From contig NZ_LIPF01000008.1 in NCBI RefSeq assembly GCF_001905385.1, forward strand, positions 372,001 through 436,000: a stretch of 64,000 nucleotides of DNA, given 5' to 3'. Under the pieces are notes generated by a model. It made no database searches, had not been told where the DNA came from, and was given only the letters and a program-made list of their open reading frames with translations. Positions 40,553 through 48,621 of the stretch are shown here, one piece after another. This DNA is from Streptomyces sp. CB02414. GTDB lineage: Bacteria > Actinomycetota > Actinomycetes > Streptomycetales > Streptomycetaceae. Within the stretch, counting starts at the first letter, position 1, and each line of letters opens with the position of its first letter. The translations under genes and the position numbers were made by a program.

Positions 40553-41763
40553 CGGACATGTCGACCGAACCGGCGGTTCCCCCGACGCCGACTCCGGGAC
40601 GCGCTCGTCTCGCCTACGTGCCCGCACAGACGACGGCCGCCCCGAGGAACGGTGGAATCGTCCCCATGTCCCTGCGCTCCGTGCACTTCGTCATGCCCGG
40701 CGGGGTCGACGACCCGGCCGCGCCCAGCGGCGGCAACGCCTACGACCGGCGCGTGCGGCTGGACCTGCCCGGCTTCGGCTGGCGGGTGCGCGGGCTGCCC
40801 GTCGGCGGGGCCTGGCCACGGCCGGACGACTCCGCACGCGCCGGACTCGCCCGTGCCCTGCGGCGGTTGCCGGACGGAGCCGTCGTACTGCTCGACGGGC
40901 TGGTCGCCTGCGGCGTACCGGAGATCGTCGTCCCGGAGGCGGAGCGGCTGCGCATGGCCGTCCTCGTCCACCTCCCGCTCGGCGACGAGACCGGCCTCGA
41001 TACCGCCGTCGCCGCCGGGCTGGACGCCCGCGAGCGCGCGGTGCTGCGGGCCGTCCCCGCGGTCGTCGCCACCAGCGACTGGGCGGTGCGCCGGCTCGTC
41101 TCCCACCACGGGCTCGACCCGGCCCGCGTCCACGTCGCCGCGCCCGGCGCCGACATCGCGCCCCTCGCGCCCGGCACCGACGGCGTCTCCCGGCTGGTGT
41201 GCGTCGCCGCCGTCACCCCGCGCAAGGGCCAGCACCGGCTGGTGGAGGCGCTGGCGACCGTCGCCGACCTGCCGTGGAGCTGCGTGTGCGTCGGCGGGCT
41301 CGGGCACGACCCCGAGTACGTCGGCCGGCTGCGGGAGCGGATCGCGGGGCACGGCCTGGCGGAACGGCTGGTGCTCGCCGGACCGCGCTCCGGCGCGGAA
41401 CTGGACGCCACCTACGCCACCGCCGACCTCCTGGTCCTCACCTCCTACGCCGAGACGTACGGCATGGCCGTGACGGAGGCCCTCGCGCGCGGCATTCCCG
41501 TGCTGGCCACCGACGTCGGCGGCCTGCCGGAGGCGGTGGGGCGCGCCCCCGACGGCGGGGTGCCCGGCATCCTCGTCCCGCCGGAGGAGCCCGCCGCGCT
41601 CGCCGCCGAACTGCGGGGCTGGTTCGGCGAGGCGGACGTACGGCGCCGGCTCAAGGCCGCGGCACGAGGGCGCCGCGCGGCCCTGAACGGCTGGGCGGTC
41701 ACGGCCCGGAACCTGGCCGCGGTACTGCACCGGCTGACGGACGGACCCCGGAGGGCGGCATGA
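40549..41763 (+). CDS. GT4-type glycosyltransferase
   Basis: 404 aa from GTG overlapping the previous stop (GTGA); an internal ATG at 40666 (MSLRSVHFVMPGG) could be the mature start, the first ~40 residues being unordered. This is a GT-B retaining glycosyltransferase: N-terminal VHFVMPGGVDDPAAPSGGNAYD, acceptor domain PEIVVPEAERLRMAVLVHLPLG, donor domain LVCVAAVTPRKGQHRLVEAL and the group-1 motif ETYGMAVTEALARGIPVLATDVGGLPE with the nucleotide-sugar-binding Glu. It adds a sugar from an NDP-donor to an unknown acceptor. Context suggests glycosylation of the product of the neighbouring pterin-like enzymes. Confidence 0.88.
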   Translation: MTDMSTEPAVPPTPTPGRARLAYVPAQTTAAPRNGGIVPMSLRSVHFVMPGGVDDPAAPSGGNAYDRRVRLDLPGFGWRVRGLPVGGAWPRPDDSARAGLARALRRLPDGAVVLLDGLVACGVPEIVVPEAERLRMAVLVHLPLGDETGLDTAVAAGLDARERAVLRAVPAVVATSDWAVRRLVSHHGLDPARVHVAAPGADIAPLAPGTDGVSRLVCVAAVTPRKGQHRLVEALATVADLPWSCVCVGGLGHDPEYVGRLRERIAGHGLAERLVLAGPRSGAELDATYATADLLVLTSYAETYGMAVTEALARGIPVLATDVGGLPEAVGRAPDGGVPGILVPPEEPAALAAELRGWFGEADVRRRLKAAARGRRAALNGWAVTARNLAAVLHRLTDGPRRAA

Positions 41764-43106
41764 GGAAGACGACGGCACCGGCCGCGGGAGCCATTCCGGC
41801 CCAGCCCGGCCCGCAGGACGCCGCCGAGTCCACGAACGGTGTGCTCCCCGGCGCCGGACCGGCCGGCGGCCGGCCGACGCGACGACCGGCGGAGCCGTGG
41901 GGGGTGTCCGCCGGGGGACGACAGGGGGCGCGGAGCGCGGACCTGCCCGCCGTGGCCGACGAGCCGGCCTCGCCCGCCGTGTCCGCCGGCTGGCCCGCCG
42001 CCTGGGCCGTCGGACGGCCGAGCGAGCGTGCGGACCCGGGGGGCACGCGGAGCGAGGACGGTCCCGGCCGATGCGAGGAACGGCAGGATGAGGGGCTCGC
42101 GGACGGCAGTGGCATCGACCGGGCCGGAGCACTCGCCCACAATCCCACCGCACCCGCCGCCCCGCCGGTCACGGGACGGCAGCTCACCGACGGCCCCGCC
42201 CCGCCCGCCGCCGAGCGAGCCACCCTCCGCCTCCGCGCCCCCGCCGCCCCCGGCACCCCCGAACACCCCGACGCCCCGCCGCGCTTCGCGCCCGAGTGGC
42301 TGCGGCTCCGTGAGCCCGCCGACGGCGCCGCTCGGGCGCACGATCTGCTCGACCCGCTCCGCATCCGCCTCGCCAACCTGCCGAGCCGGGCGGACGGGCT
42401 GGTCGTGCACGACGTGGGCTGCGGCACCGGCTCGATGGGACGCTGGCTCGCCCCGCTTCTCGACGGCGCCCAGCACTGGGTGCTGCACGACCGCGACCCC
42501 TACCTCCTGCACTTCGCCGCCGTCGGCGCACCACGTTCGGCGGCGGACGGAAGCCGCGTCACCGTCGAGACCCGGCGCGGCGACCTCGCCCGGCTCACAC
42601 CGGACGCGCTGGCCGGCGCCGGGCTGGTGACGGCGTCCGCGCTGCTGGACGTGCTCACCGCGGAGGAGGTGGGCGCCCTCGCCGCCGCCTGCGCCGCGGT
42701 GGGCTGCCCGGCTCTGCTGACGCTCTCCGTCGCCGGGCGGGTCGAACTCACCCCCGCCCACCCCCTGGACGCCGAGATCGTCGAGGCGTTCAACGAGCAT
42801 CAACGGCGCGCCGGCATGCTCGGTCCGGACGCGGTGACCTGCGCCGCGGAGGCATTCGCCGCGCACGGTGCCACCGTACGGGAGCACCCCAGTGAATGGA
42901 GGCTGGGCCCGGACGAGGCAGCGCTCGCCGAGCAGTGGCTGCGCGGCTGGGTCGGCGCGGCCGTGGAGCAGCGGCCGGAGTTGGGCGAGCCGGCCCGCCG
43001 GTACCTGGAGGAGCGTCTCGCCGCCTGTGCCGCGGGGGAGTTGGGCGTCGTCGTGCACCACACCGACCTGCTGGCGCTGTGCCGGCCCACGGGCGGTACG
43101 CCGTGA
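41760..43106 (+). CDS. SAM-dependent methyltransferase with long disordered N-terminus
   Basis: 448 aa; ATGA overlap with the glycosyltransferase. Residues 1 to ~170 are Ala/Pro/Gly/Arg-rich low complexity. The class I methyltransferase fold starts near PRFAPEWLRLREPADGAARA. Motif I is VVHDVGCGTGSMGRWLAP, motif II HWVLHDRDPYLLHF, and the post-motif Asp in RRGDLARL; a C-terminal cap follows to ALCRPTGG. It methylates an unknown acceptor using S-adenosylmethionine. The overlap on both sides indicates co-translation with the glycosyltransferase and flippase genes. Confidence 0.87.
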   Translation: MRKTTAPAAGAIPAQPGPQDAAESTNGVLPGAGPAGGRPTRRPAEPWGVSAGGRQGARSADLPAVADEPASPAVSAGWPAAWAVGRPSERADPGGTRSEDGPGRCEERQDEGLADGSGIDRAGALAHNPTAPAAPPVTGRQLTDGPAPPAAERATLRLRAPAAPGTPEHPDAPPRFAPEWLRLREPADGAARAHDLLDPLRIRLANLPSRADGLVVHDVGCGTGSMGRWLAPLLDGAQHWVLHDRDPYLLHFAAVGAPRSAADGSRVTVETRRGDLARLTPDALAGAGLVTASALLDVLTAEEVGALAAACAAVGCPALLTLSVAGRVELTPAHPLDAEIVEAFNEHQRRAGMLGPDAVTCAAEAFAAHGATVREHPSEWRLGPDEAALAEQWLRGWVGAAVEQRPELGEPARRYLEERLAACAAGELGVVVHHTDLLALCRPTGGTP

Positions 43107-44284
43107 GCGCGCCGGCGGTGGCGACGCGCCGGCACCCCTCGACCACCACCACCGTCACCACCGGCGGCGACGGCGCCCCGCCCCGCCGCCGGGCCGCCCT
43201 GCGCACCCGCCTGGGAACTCTCGCCGGCCTCATCATCCTCGGCGTGCTCCTGTGGCGGACGGGGACCGGTCCCCTCCTGAGCGGGCTGCGCGGGATCGAC
43301 GGGCCCACGCTGCTGGCGGCGCTCGGCATCGGGCTCGTCACCACCGTGTTCAGCGCCTGGCGCTGGGCCCTGGTGGCCCGGGGGCTGCGCATCCGGCTGC
43401 CGCTCGGACCGGCCGTCGCCGACTACTACCGAGCACTGTTCCTCAACGCCGCCCTCCCCGGCGGTGTCCTGGGCGACGTGCACCGCGCGGTGCGGTACGG
43501 GCGTATCGCCGGAGACCTGGGGCGCGGAGTGCGGTCCGTCGTCCTCGAACGCGCCGCCGGGCAGGTGGCGTTGATGCTCGTCGCGGTCGTCGTGCTGCTC
43601 ACCATGCCGTCCCCGGTGCTGGCCGGGGCCCGGCAGATCGCGCCGCTCGCGGGGTTGGCGCTGGCCGGGGCGCTCGCCGTCGTCCTCGCCCTGCGTGTGC
43701 GTCGTGCGCCCTCCCACGGGAGGCGGCGGGCGATGCTCGCCGAGGCGCGCGAAGCGCTGCTGTCCCGGCGCAACCTGCCGTGGGTCGCGGTGTCGTCGGC
43801 CGTCGTCCTGGCCGGGTACCTCGCGATGTTCGTCCTCGCCGCCCGCGTGGCCGGCAGCGGCGCCCCCGTCGCCGTACTGACACCGCTGGCCGTGCTCGCG
43901 CTGCTCGCCATGACGCTGCCGCTGAACGTCGGCGGCTGGGGCCCCCGGGAGGGCGTCACCGCCTGGGCGTTCGGCGCGGCCGGGCTCGGTGCCGGCACCG
44001 GACTGGGCGTGGCGGCGGTGTACGGGGTGCTCAGCCTCGTGGCGAGCCTGCCCGGCGCCGTCCTCCTCGTCGCACGCCGGTACGGGGGGACACGCGCGGT
44101 GCCGGCGGCGGCCGAGGGCGGCCCCGGCGGGCACTACCCGCGTTCGCCCCCCTGCCGGGGCACGTCCGCCGCCGTCAGGACCGAGAAATACGCCCCGAAG
44201 GAATCCGCGAGGCTCGCCAGCAGTTCCTTCCCCTTTTCCGCCGAAGCGAGTGACGGGCGCCCGATGACACCGGAATCCGTATAG
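43103..44284 (+). CDS. Flippase-like / lysylphosphatidylglycerol synthase transmembrane (UPF0104) protein
   Basis: 393 aa from GTG (GTGA overlap). About eight transmembrane helices; the family pattern is seen in WRWALVARGLRIRLPLGPAVADYY, ALFLNAALPGGVLGDVHRAVRYG and the conserved LPLNVGGWGPREG. Such proteins are thought to flip or transport lipid-linked molecules. The last ~50 codons (after RYGGTRAV) read antisense through the 3' end of the creatininase gene for 151 bp and look non-native, so the true stop may have been lost. It likely handles a membrane-associated product of the glycosyltransferase/methyltransferase genes (inference). Confidence 0.85.
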   Translation: MSAPAVATRRHPSTTTTVTTGGDGAPPRRRAALRTRLGTLAGLIILGVLLWRTGTGPLLSGLRGIDGPTLLAALGIGLVTTVFSAWRWALVARGLRIRLPLGPAVADYYRALFLNAALPGGVLGDVHRAVRYGRIAGDLGRGVRSVVLERAAGQVALMLVAVVVLLTMPSPVLAGARQIAPLAGLALAGALAVVLALRVRRAPSHGRRRAMLAEAREALLSRRNLPWVAVSSAVVLAGYLAMFVLAARVAGSGAPVAVLTPLAVLALLAMTLPLNVGGWGPREGVTAWAFGAAGLGAGTGLGVAAVYGVLSLVASLPGAVLLVARRYGGTRAVPAAAEGGPGGHYPRSPPCRGTSAAVRTEKYAPKESARLASSSFPFSAEASDGRPMTPESV

Positions 44285-44892
44285 GCGGACATACCGAGGG
44301 AGAGCAGATGACGCCGGTCGTCCGCGACGAAATCGGCCGCCTCGTAACCGGGCCGGACCAATTCGGGATGCGTGTGCAGAAGAACGGAGGTCTCTATTTC
44401 CCCCGCGTGCATGTCGGTGAGCAGCGAGGTCGCCACCCCCGCCCGCTCCCGGGCCGTCTCCCAGTCCTCCGCGGCCGGGAACAGCGCCATCCGCTCGCCG
44501 CGCGCGGAGGCCTCCTGGACGACGTTGCCCAGGACGTAGTTGCCGCCGTGGCCGTTCACCACGACCAGGGCGTCGACACCCGAGCGCCGCAGGGACTCCG
44601 CTATGTCCCGCACCACCGCGTGCAGGGTCACCGCGGAGACGCTGACGGTCCCCGGCCAGTCCGCGTGCTCGTGCGAGCAGCCGATCGTCACCGGCGGCAG
44701 CGGGTGCACCGGGTAGGCGGCGGCGATGCGGCGGGTGATGGCGCAGGCGACGAGCGTGTCGGTCGCCAGCGGCAGATACGGCCCGTGCTGCTCGTAACTG
44801 CCCACCGGCAGCACCGCGACCTGGCGCGGCGCTCCGGCGCCCCGCCCGCGCACGTCCTCGGTCGTGTCCGCCGGCACCAGTGAGACATCCAT
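44134..44892 (-). CDS. Creatininase-family amidohydrolase
   Basis: 252 aa from ATG at 44892 (N-terminus MDVSLVPADTTED). Metal-site motifs are intact: LPVGSYEQHGPYLPLATDT (Glu, His, Asp), GCSHEHADWPGT, VVNGHGGNYVLG and DMHAGEIETSVLL. The family includes creatininase, the mycofactocin peptidase MftE and the archaeal FAPy deformylase ArfB, which acts directly after GTP-cyclohydrolase chemistry. Here the gene is divergent from a GTP cyclohydrolase II across 70 nt, making an ArfB-like amidohydrolase step on a formamidopyrimidine or related intermediate attractive (inference). Its 3' end overlaps the flippase tail on the opposite strand. Confidence 0.9.
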   Translation of the reverse strand: MDVSLVPADTTEDVRGRGAGAPRQVAVLPVGSYEQHGPYLPLATDTLVACAITRRIAAAYPVHPLPPVTIGCSHEHADWPGTVSVSAVTLHAVVRDIAESLRRSGVDALVVVNGHGGNYVLGNVVQEASARGERMALFPAAEDWETARERAGVATSLLTDMHAGEIETSVLLHTHPELVRPGYEAADFVADDRRHLLSLGMSAYTDSGVIGRPSLASAEKGKELLASLADSFGAYFSVLTAADVPRQGGERG

Positions 44893-44924
44893 TTCCGCAC
44901 GGCCTTTCGTCTCGGTCGAAAAAA

Positions 44925-44952
44925 CTGTTGAGCCATTAGAGCATCTGTTGAG
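44925..44952. promoter_or_regulatory. Direct repeats in the ribA/creatininase divergent spacer
   Basis: CTGTTGAG occurs at 44925 and 44945, exactly 20 bp apart (two helical turns), in an A/T-richer 70-nt spacer. It looks like an activator or repressor site controlling both divergent genes. The regulator is unknown. Confidence 0.4.
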
Positions 44953-44962
44953 GAACGCGAGA

Positions 44963-45628
44963 ATGATGACCGAAAAAATTGGTGTACTCGGCAAAAAGGC
45001 GGCGCAGCGCACGGACGTGGAGCGCGTCGTGGTGACACCGTTGCCCACCGTGTACGGCAAATTCCGGGTGTACGGCTATGTCGACCACGAGCGCGGTGAC
45101 GAGCAAGTCGCCCTCGTCCACGGCGATCCGGGCACCGACGGTGTGCTCACCCGGCTGCACTCCGAGTGCCTGACGGGCGACGCCTTCGGCTCCCGGCACT
45201 GCGAGTGCGGCGCCCAACTCGCCTCGGCGCTGCGGGAGGTGGCCGCCGCCGGAAGCGGTGTCGTCGTCTATCTGCGCGGGCACGAGGGGCGCGGCATCGG
45301 GCTGCTCGCGAAGCTGCGTGCGATGGCGTTGCAGGCCGAGGGCCTGGACACCGTGGAGGCGAACCTCGCCCTCGGCCTGCCGGTGGACGCCCGCGACTAC
45401 GGCGTGGCCGCCCGCATCCTGGCCGACCTGGGGGTGCGTTCGGTGCGTCTGATGTCCAACAACCCGCGCAAGCGGGAGGCGTTGGTGCGGCACGGCATCG
45501 AGGTCACCGAGCAGGTGCCGCTGCTGATACCGCCGTGCGAGAGCAACATCACCTACCTGCGCACCAAGCGGGAACGGCTCGACCACCACCTGCCCCACCT
45601 CGACGCGGTGGCACACCTGTCGTCCTGA
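44963..45628 (+). CDS. ribA: GTP cyclohydrolase II
   Basis: 221 aa from ATG at 44963 (a second ATG follows at once; GAGGA lies upstream). The single-domain RibA fold has the zinc triad in SECLTGDAFGSRHCECG (Cys-x10-Cys-x-Cys), the catalytic RGHEGRGIGL and a C-terminal LMSNNPRKREAL. It opens the imidazole ring of GTP with loss of formate and pyrophosphate to give the diaminopyrimidinone phosphate used for riboflavin. No rib operon partners (ribE, ribD, ribH) are adjacent. Its divergent creatininase-family neighbour and the PTPS-like gene suggest a specialised pathway rather than housekeeping riboflavin synthesis (inference). Confidence 0.93.
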   Translation: MMTEKIGVLGKKAAQRTDVERVVVTPLPTVYGKFRVYGYVDHERGDEQVALVHGDPGTDGVLTRLHSECLTGDAFGSRHCECGAQLASALREVAAAGSGVVVYLRGHEGRGIGLLAKLRAMALQAEGLDTVEANLALGLPVDARDYGVAARILADLGVRSVRLMSNNPRKREALVRHGIEVTEQVPLLIPPCESNITYLRTKRERLDHHLPHLDAVAHLSS

Positions 45629-45641
45629 GCCGAAAAGAGGG

Positions 45642-46874
45642 TCAGTCCACCACGGCGGCCGCCACCAGACGCTTGAGGTCCGGGTAGACCGAGTGCGAGG
45701 ACTTCGGCCGCACCTGCGTCATGAACTGCACCGTCAGGTCGTGCTCCGGGTCGACCCAGAAGGTGGTCGTCGCCACCCCGCTCCAGCCGTACGTGCCGAG
45801 CCCGGACGGCGCCTGGGTGCGGCCCGGGTCGATCACCACGGAGACCCCGAGGCCGAAGCCGACACCGTCGTTGCCGGGCCGGTCGTGCGCCGGGCGGCTG
45901 CCGAAGGCGCGCAGGTCGGCGTCGCCGGGCAGGTGGTTGCGGGTCATCAGGTCCACCGTCGCGGGGGCGAGCAGGCGGGCACCGTCGAGTTCGCCCCGGC
46001 GCCGCAGGAGTTCCGCGAAGCGGTGCACGTCGTACGCCGACGAGACCAGGCCGCCGCTGCCCGACAGGAACCGCGGCCGGCCGCCCCGCAGCGGCAGTCC
46101 GGGGACCGGCTCGATGCCGCCGTCGTCCGTCTCGCCATACAGCTCGGCCAGCCGGTCCGCCTGCTCGTCGCTCACGTGGAACCCGGTGTCCGTCATGCCG
46201 AGCGGGCCGAAGATCCGTTCGGCGCAGAACGCGTCGAGGGGCTGCCCGGACACCACCTCCACGAGCCGCCCGAGCACATTGCTGGCCACCGAGTAGTTCC
46301 ACTGCGTGCCCGGCTCGAACTGGAGCGGCAGCCCGGCGTACAGGTCGACGGTCTCGGCCAGGCCGGCGCCCGGCCGCACCGACGACTCCAGGCCGGCCGC
46401 CCGGTACAGCGCGTCGACCGGGTGGGCGTGGTAGAAGCCGAAGGTCAGCCCGGCGGTGTGGGTCATCAGATGCCGGACGAGGACCGGCCCGGCGGCCGGC
46501 CGGGTGACCGCGTCGTCCGCGGGCCCCTCCACGTACACGCGGGGCTCGGCGAACGCCGGGAGGTACCGGTCCACCGGGTCGTCGAGCGACAGCCGTCCCT
46601 CCTCCACCAGCATCAGCACGGCCACCGCCGTGACCGGCTTGGTCATGGAGTAGATCCGCCACAGCGTGCCGGCCGTCACGGGCAGCCCGGCCGCGACGTC
46701 CCGCAGGCCGTGCACGGTCAGGTGGGCGACGCGCCCGCCGCGGGCGACGGCCACCAGGAACCCGGGCAGCCGCCCCTCGTCGACCTGCCCGGCGAAGTGC
46801 CGGTCGAGCCGGTCCAGCGCCTTCGCGTCCAGTCCTGCCGCGTCCGCGTCGGTCTCCTGCCGCAGCGGTGCCAT
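45642..46874 (-). CDS. Serine hydrolase, class C beta-lactamase/esterase family
   Basis: 410 aa from ATG at 46874, placed eight bases after GGGAGG; an ATG two codons upstream is too close to it. Signature motifs: the nucleophile SMTK in LWRIYSMTKPVTAVAVL (SxxK), the tyrosine motif WNYSVASNVLGRLVE (Y-S-V in place of YxN), and a late GTYGWSGVATTTFWVDPE replacing KTG. No signal peptide is seen, so it is likely a cytoplasmic esterase or transesterase rather than a penicillin-binding protein. It lies 65 nt downstream of the oxidoreductase gene on the same strand and is probably co-transcribed and under the same TetR control. Confidence 0.88.
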   Translation of the reverse strand: MAPLRQETDADAAGLDAKALDRLDRHFAGQVDEGRLPGFLVAVARGGRVAHLTVHGLRDVAAGLPVTAGTLWRIYSMTKPVTAVAVLMLVEEGRLSLDDPVDRYLPAFAEPRVYVEGPADDAVTRPAAGPVLVRHLMTHTAGLTFGFYHAHPVDALYRAAGLESSVRPGAGLAETVDLYAGLPLQFEPGTQWNYSVASNVLGRLVEVVSGQPLDAFCAERIFGPLGMTDTGFHVSDEQADRLAELYGETDDGGIEPVPGLPLRGGRPRFLSGSGGLVSSAYDVHRFAELLRRRGELDGARLLAPATVDLMTRNHLPGDADLRAFGSRPAHDRPGNDGVGFGLGVSVVIDPGRTQAPSGLGTYGWSGVATTTFWVDPEHDLTVQFMTQVRPKSSHSVYPDLKRLVAAAVVD

Positions 46875-46939
46875 GCCCATCGCCTCCCTGTCGTTCACCG
46901 AGGTGCGTCCGGCATACCCCGCGGGGGCGCCTTCAGACC

Positions 46940-47824
46940 TCAGGACCCGCCGCGCGCGCCGGTACGCGCCTCGATCGCGCGCAGCACCGCCACCATGTCC
47001 TCGCCGCCGTGTCCGAGGGCCACCGTCTCCTCGAACAGGGCGTGGGCGGCGTCGAGGAGGGGGGAGGCGAGCCCCGCCCCGCGGGCGGCCTCGGCGATCA
47101 GCCGGTTGTTCTTCAGGACGTCCAGGGCCGCGGCCTGCACACTGAAGTCGCCCGCCAGCAGCTTCGGCGCCTTCATGCGGGAGACGGCGCTGGCCATGGG
47201 GCCGGCTTCGAGCACGTCGAGGAAGCGGCCGCGGTCCAGACCCTGGCGTTCGGCGAAGTGGAAGGCCTCGACGAGGCCGGTCACCTGAGTGATCAGGAAC
47301 AGGTTCACCGACAGTTTCGTCAGCAGCGCGTCCGGCACCGGGCCGCACACGAACGACTCGTGGCACAGGGGAGCGAGGAGCGGCGCGACCTCGGCCACCG
47401 CGCTCTCCTCGCCGGCCAGCATCGCCACCAGCCGGCCGTTCTCCGCCGGTACGCGGGAGCCGGAGACGGGCGCCTCGACGTAGCGTCCGCCCGCCGCGCG
47501 GACGTCGGCCTCCAGGCGGCGTGAGTACTGCGGTGACGTGGTGCCCATGTGGACGACCGTGCGCCCGGTGACGCGGGACGCGAACCCCGGCGTTCCGCGT
47601 ACCAGGACCGCGTCCGTCGCCGCTTCGTCGGCGAGCATGAGGAACACCGTGCCGGTCCGCTCGAAGACCTCGGCGGGACCGGTCGCCACCTCGGCGCCGG
47701 CCGTGCGCAGGGGCTCGGCCCGTGCCGCCGTGCGGTTGAACACCACGAGCGGTGTCCCGGCGTCCGCCAGGCGCAGCGCCATCGGCTGACCCATGACGCC
47801 GAGACCGATGAAACCGACCCGCAT
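46940..47824 (-). CDS. NAD(P)-dependent oxidoreductase, 3-hydroxyisobutyrate dehydrogenase family
   Basis: 294 aa from ATG at 47824. The N-terminal Rossmann motif GFIGLGVMGQPMALRLADAG is followed by VVFNRT (Arg suggests NADP preference), FLMLADEAATDAVL, the substrate-binding PVSGSRVPAENGRL, and the catalytic Lys region LLTKLSVNLFLITQVTGLVEA. It oxidises beta-hydroxyacids or reduces the corresponding semialdehydes or imines; imine reductases share this fold. It is divergent from a TetR regulator with two matching palindromes between them. The downstream serine hydrolase probably shares the transcript. Confidence 0.9.
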   Translation of the reverse strand: MRVGFIGLGVMGQPMALRLADAGTPLVVFNRTAARAEPLRTAGAEVATGPAEVFERTGTVFLMLADEAATDAVLVRGTPGFASRVTGRTVVHMGTTSPQYSRRLEADVRAAGGRYVEAPVSGSRVPAENGRLVAMLAGEESAVAEVAPLLAPLCHESFVCGPVPDALLTKLSVNLFLITQVTGLVEAFHFAERQGLDRGRFLDVLEAGPMASAVSRMKAPKLLAGDFSVQAAALDVLKNNRLIAEAARGAGLASPLLDAAHALFEETVALGHGGEDMVAVLRAIEARTGARGGS

Positions 47825-47876
47825 GACGCACCACCCGTCCGTCCGCCACGGGCACGCCGCTCGGTGCGCCCTCGGG

Positions 47877-47921
47877 CTATGACACTCGTCATAGTAGCTC
47901 TGTTCATGACGGCCGTCATAG
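47877..47921. promoter_or_regulatory. Twin TetR-type operators
   Basis: CTATGAC-ACTC-GTCATAG (47877-47894) and CATGAC-GGCC-GTCATAG (47905-47921) share the palindrome ATGAC-N4-GTCAT, with centres 27 bp apart. They fill the spacer between the divergent oxidoreductase and TetR genes and are the obvious binding sites of that TetR protein. Confidence 0.7.
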
Positions 47922-47981
47922 AGTGGTCGCGCGCCGCCGCGGGCGCGGTGGACGGCGCGCGACGGTGCAGGGAGGCCGGCG

Positions 47982-48575
47982 ATGGGGAAGCCCGAACGGG
48001 GACCGAGGGAGCGGATGGTCTTCAGCGCCGCCCAGCTCATCCGCCGCGACGGCGTGCAGGCGACCGGGATGCGCGACGTCGCCGCGCATGCCGGGGCGCC
48101 CCGGGGTTCGCTCCAGCACTACTTCCCCGGCGGCAAGGAACAACTGGTCGGCGAGGCCCTGCGATGGGCGGGACGGTACGCGGCCAAGAGGGTCTACCGC
48201 TTCCTGGCGGCGATGGAGCGGCCGACGCCGAGCGGGCTGTTCGCGGCGATGGTGGCCCAGTGGACCGACGAGTACGAGACCGCCGGCTTCGCCGCCGGGT
48301 GCCCGGTCGCGGCGGCGGCGGTGGACTGCGCCGGGAGCAGCGACGCCACCCGCGAGGCGGCCGCCGACGCCTTCGCCACCTGGACCCGGCCCGTCGCCGA
48401 CGCGCTGACCGGCATGGGCGTGCCCGCGGCCCGGTCCGAGCCGCTCGCCACGCTGATGATCAGCGCCCTGGAGGGCGCGGTCGTCATCGCCCGCGCCGAG
48501 CGGGACGTCCGGGCGCTGACGACCGTCGCCCGCGAACTCGGCCCGCTGCTGGACGCCGCCGTCATGCCCGCGTGA
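47982..48575 (+). CDS. TetR/AcrR family transcriptional regulator (LmrA/YxaF-like)
   Basis: 197 aa; ATG with GGAGG upstream. The N-terminal DNA-binding domain is ERMVFSAAQLIRRDGVQATGMRDVAAHAGAPRGSLQHYFPGGKEQL, i.e. the canonical TetR helix-turn-helix ending in HYFxxKxxL. The ligand domain contains GFAAGCPVAAAAVD, as in LmrA/YxaF-type regulators. It is divergent from the 3-hydroxyisobutyrate-dehydrogenase-type gene and presumably represses that gene, the serine hydrolase and itself through the twin ATGAC-N4-GTCAT sites. Confidence 0.9.
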   Translation: MGKPERGPRERMVFSAAQLIRRDGVQATGMRDVAAHAGAPRGSLQHYFPGGKEQLVGEALRWAGRYAAKRVYRFLAAMERPTPSGLFAAMVAQWTDEYETAGFAAGCPVAAAAVDCAGSSDATREAAADAFATWTRPVADALTGMGVPAARSEPLATLMISALEGAVVIARAERDVRALTTVARELGPLLDAAVMPA

Positions 48576-48621
48576 AGCCGCCGGCGGCCGCGTCACGGGC
48601 GGCGGGCCGGCGGCCATCGCC

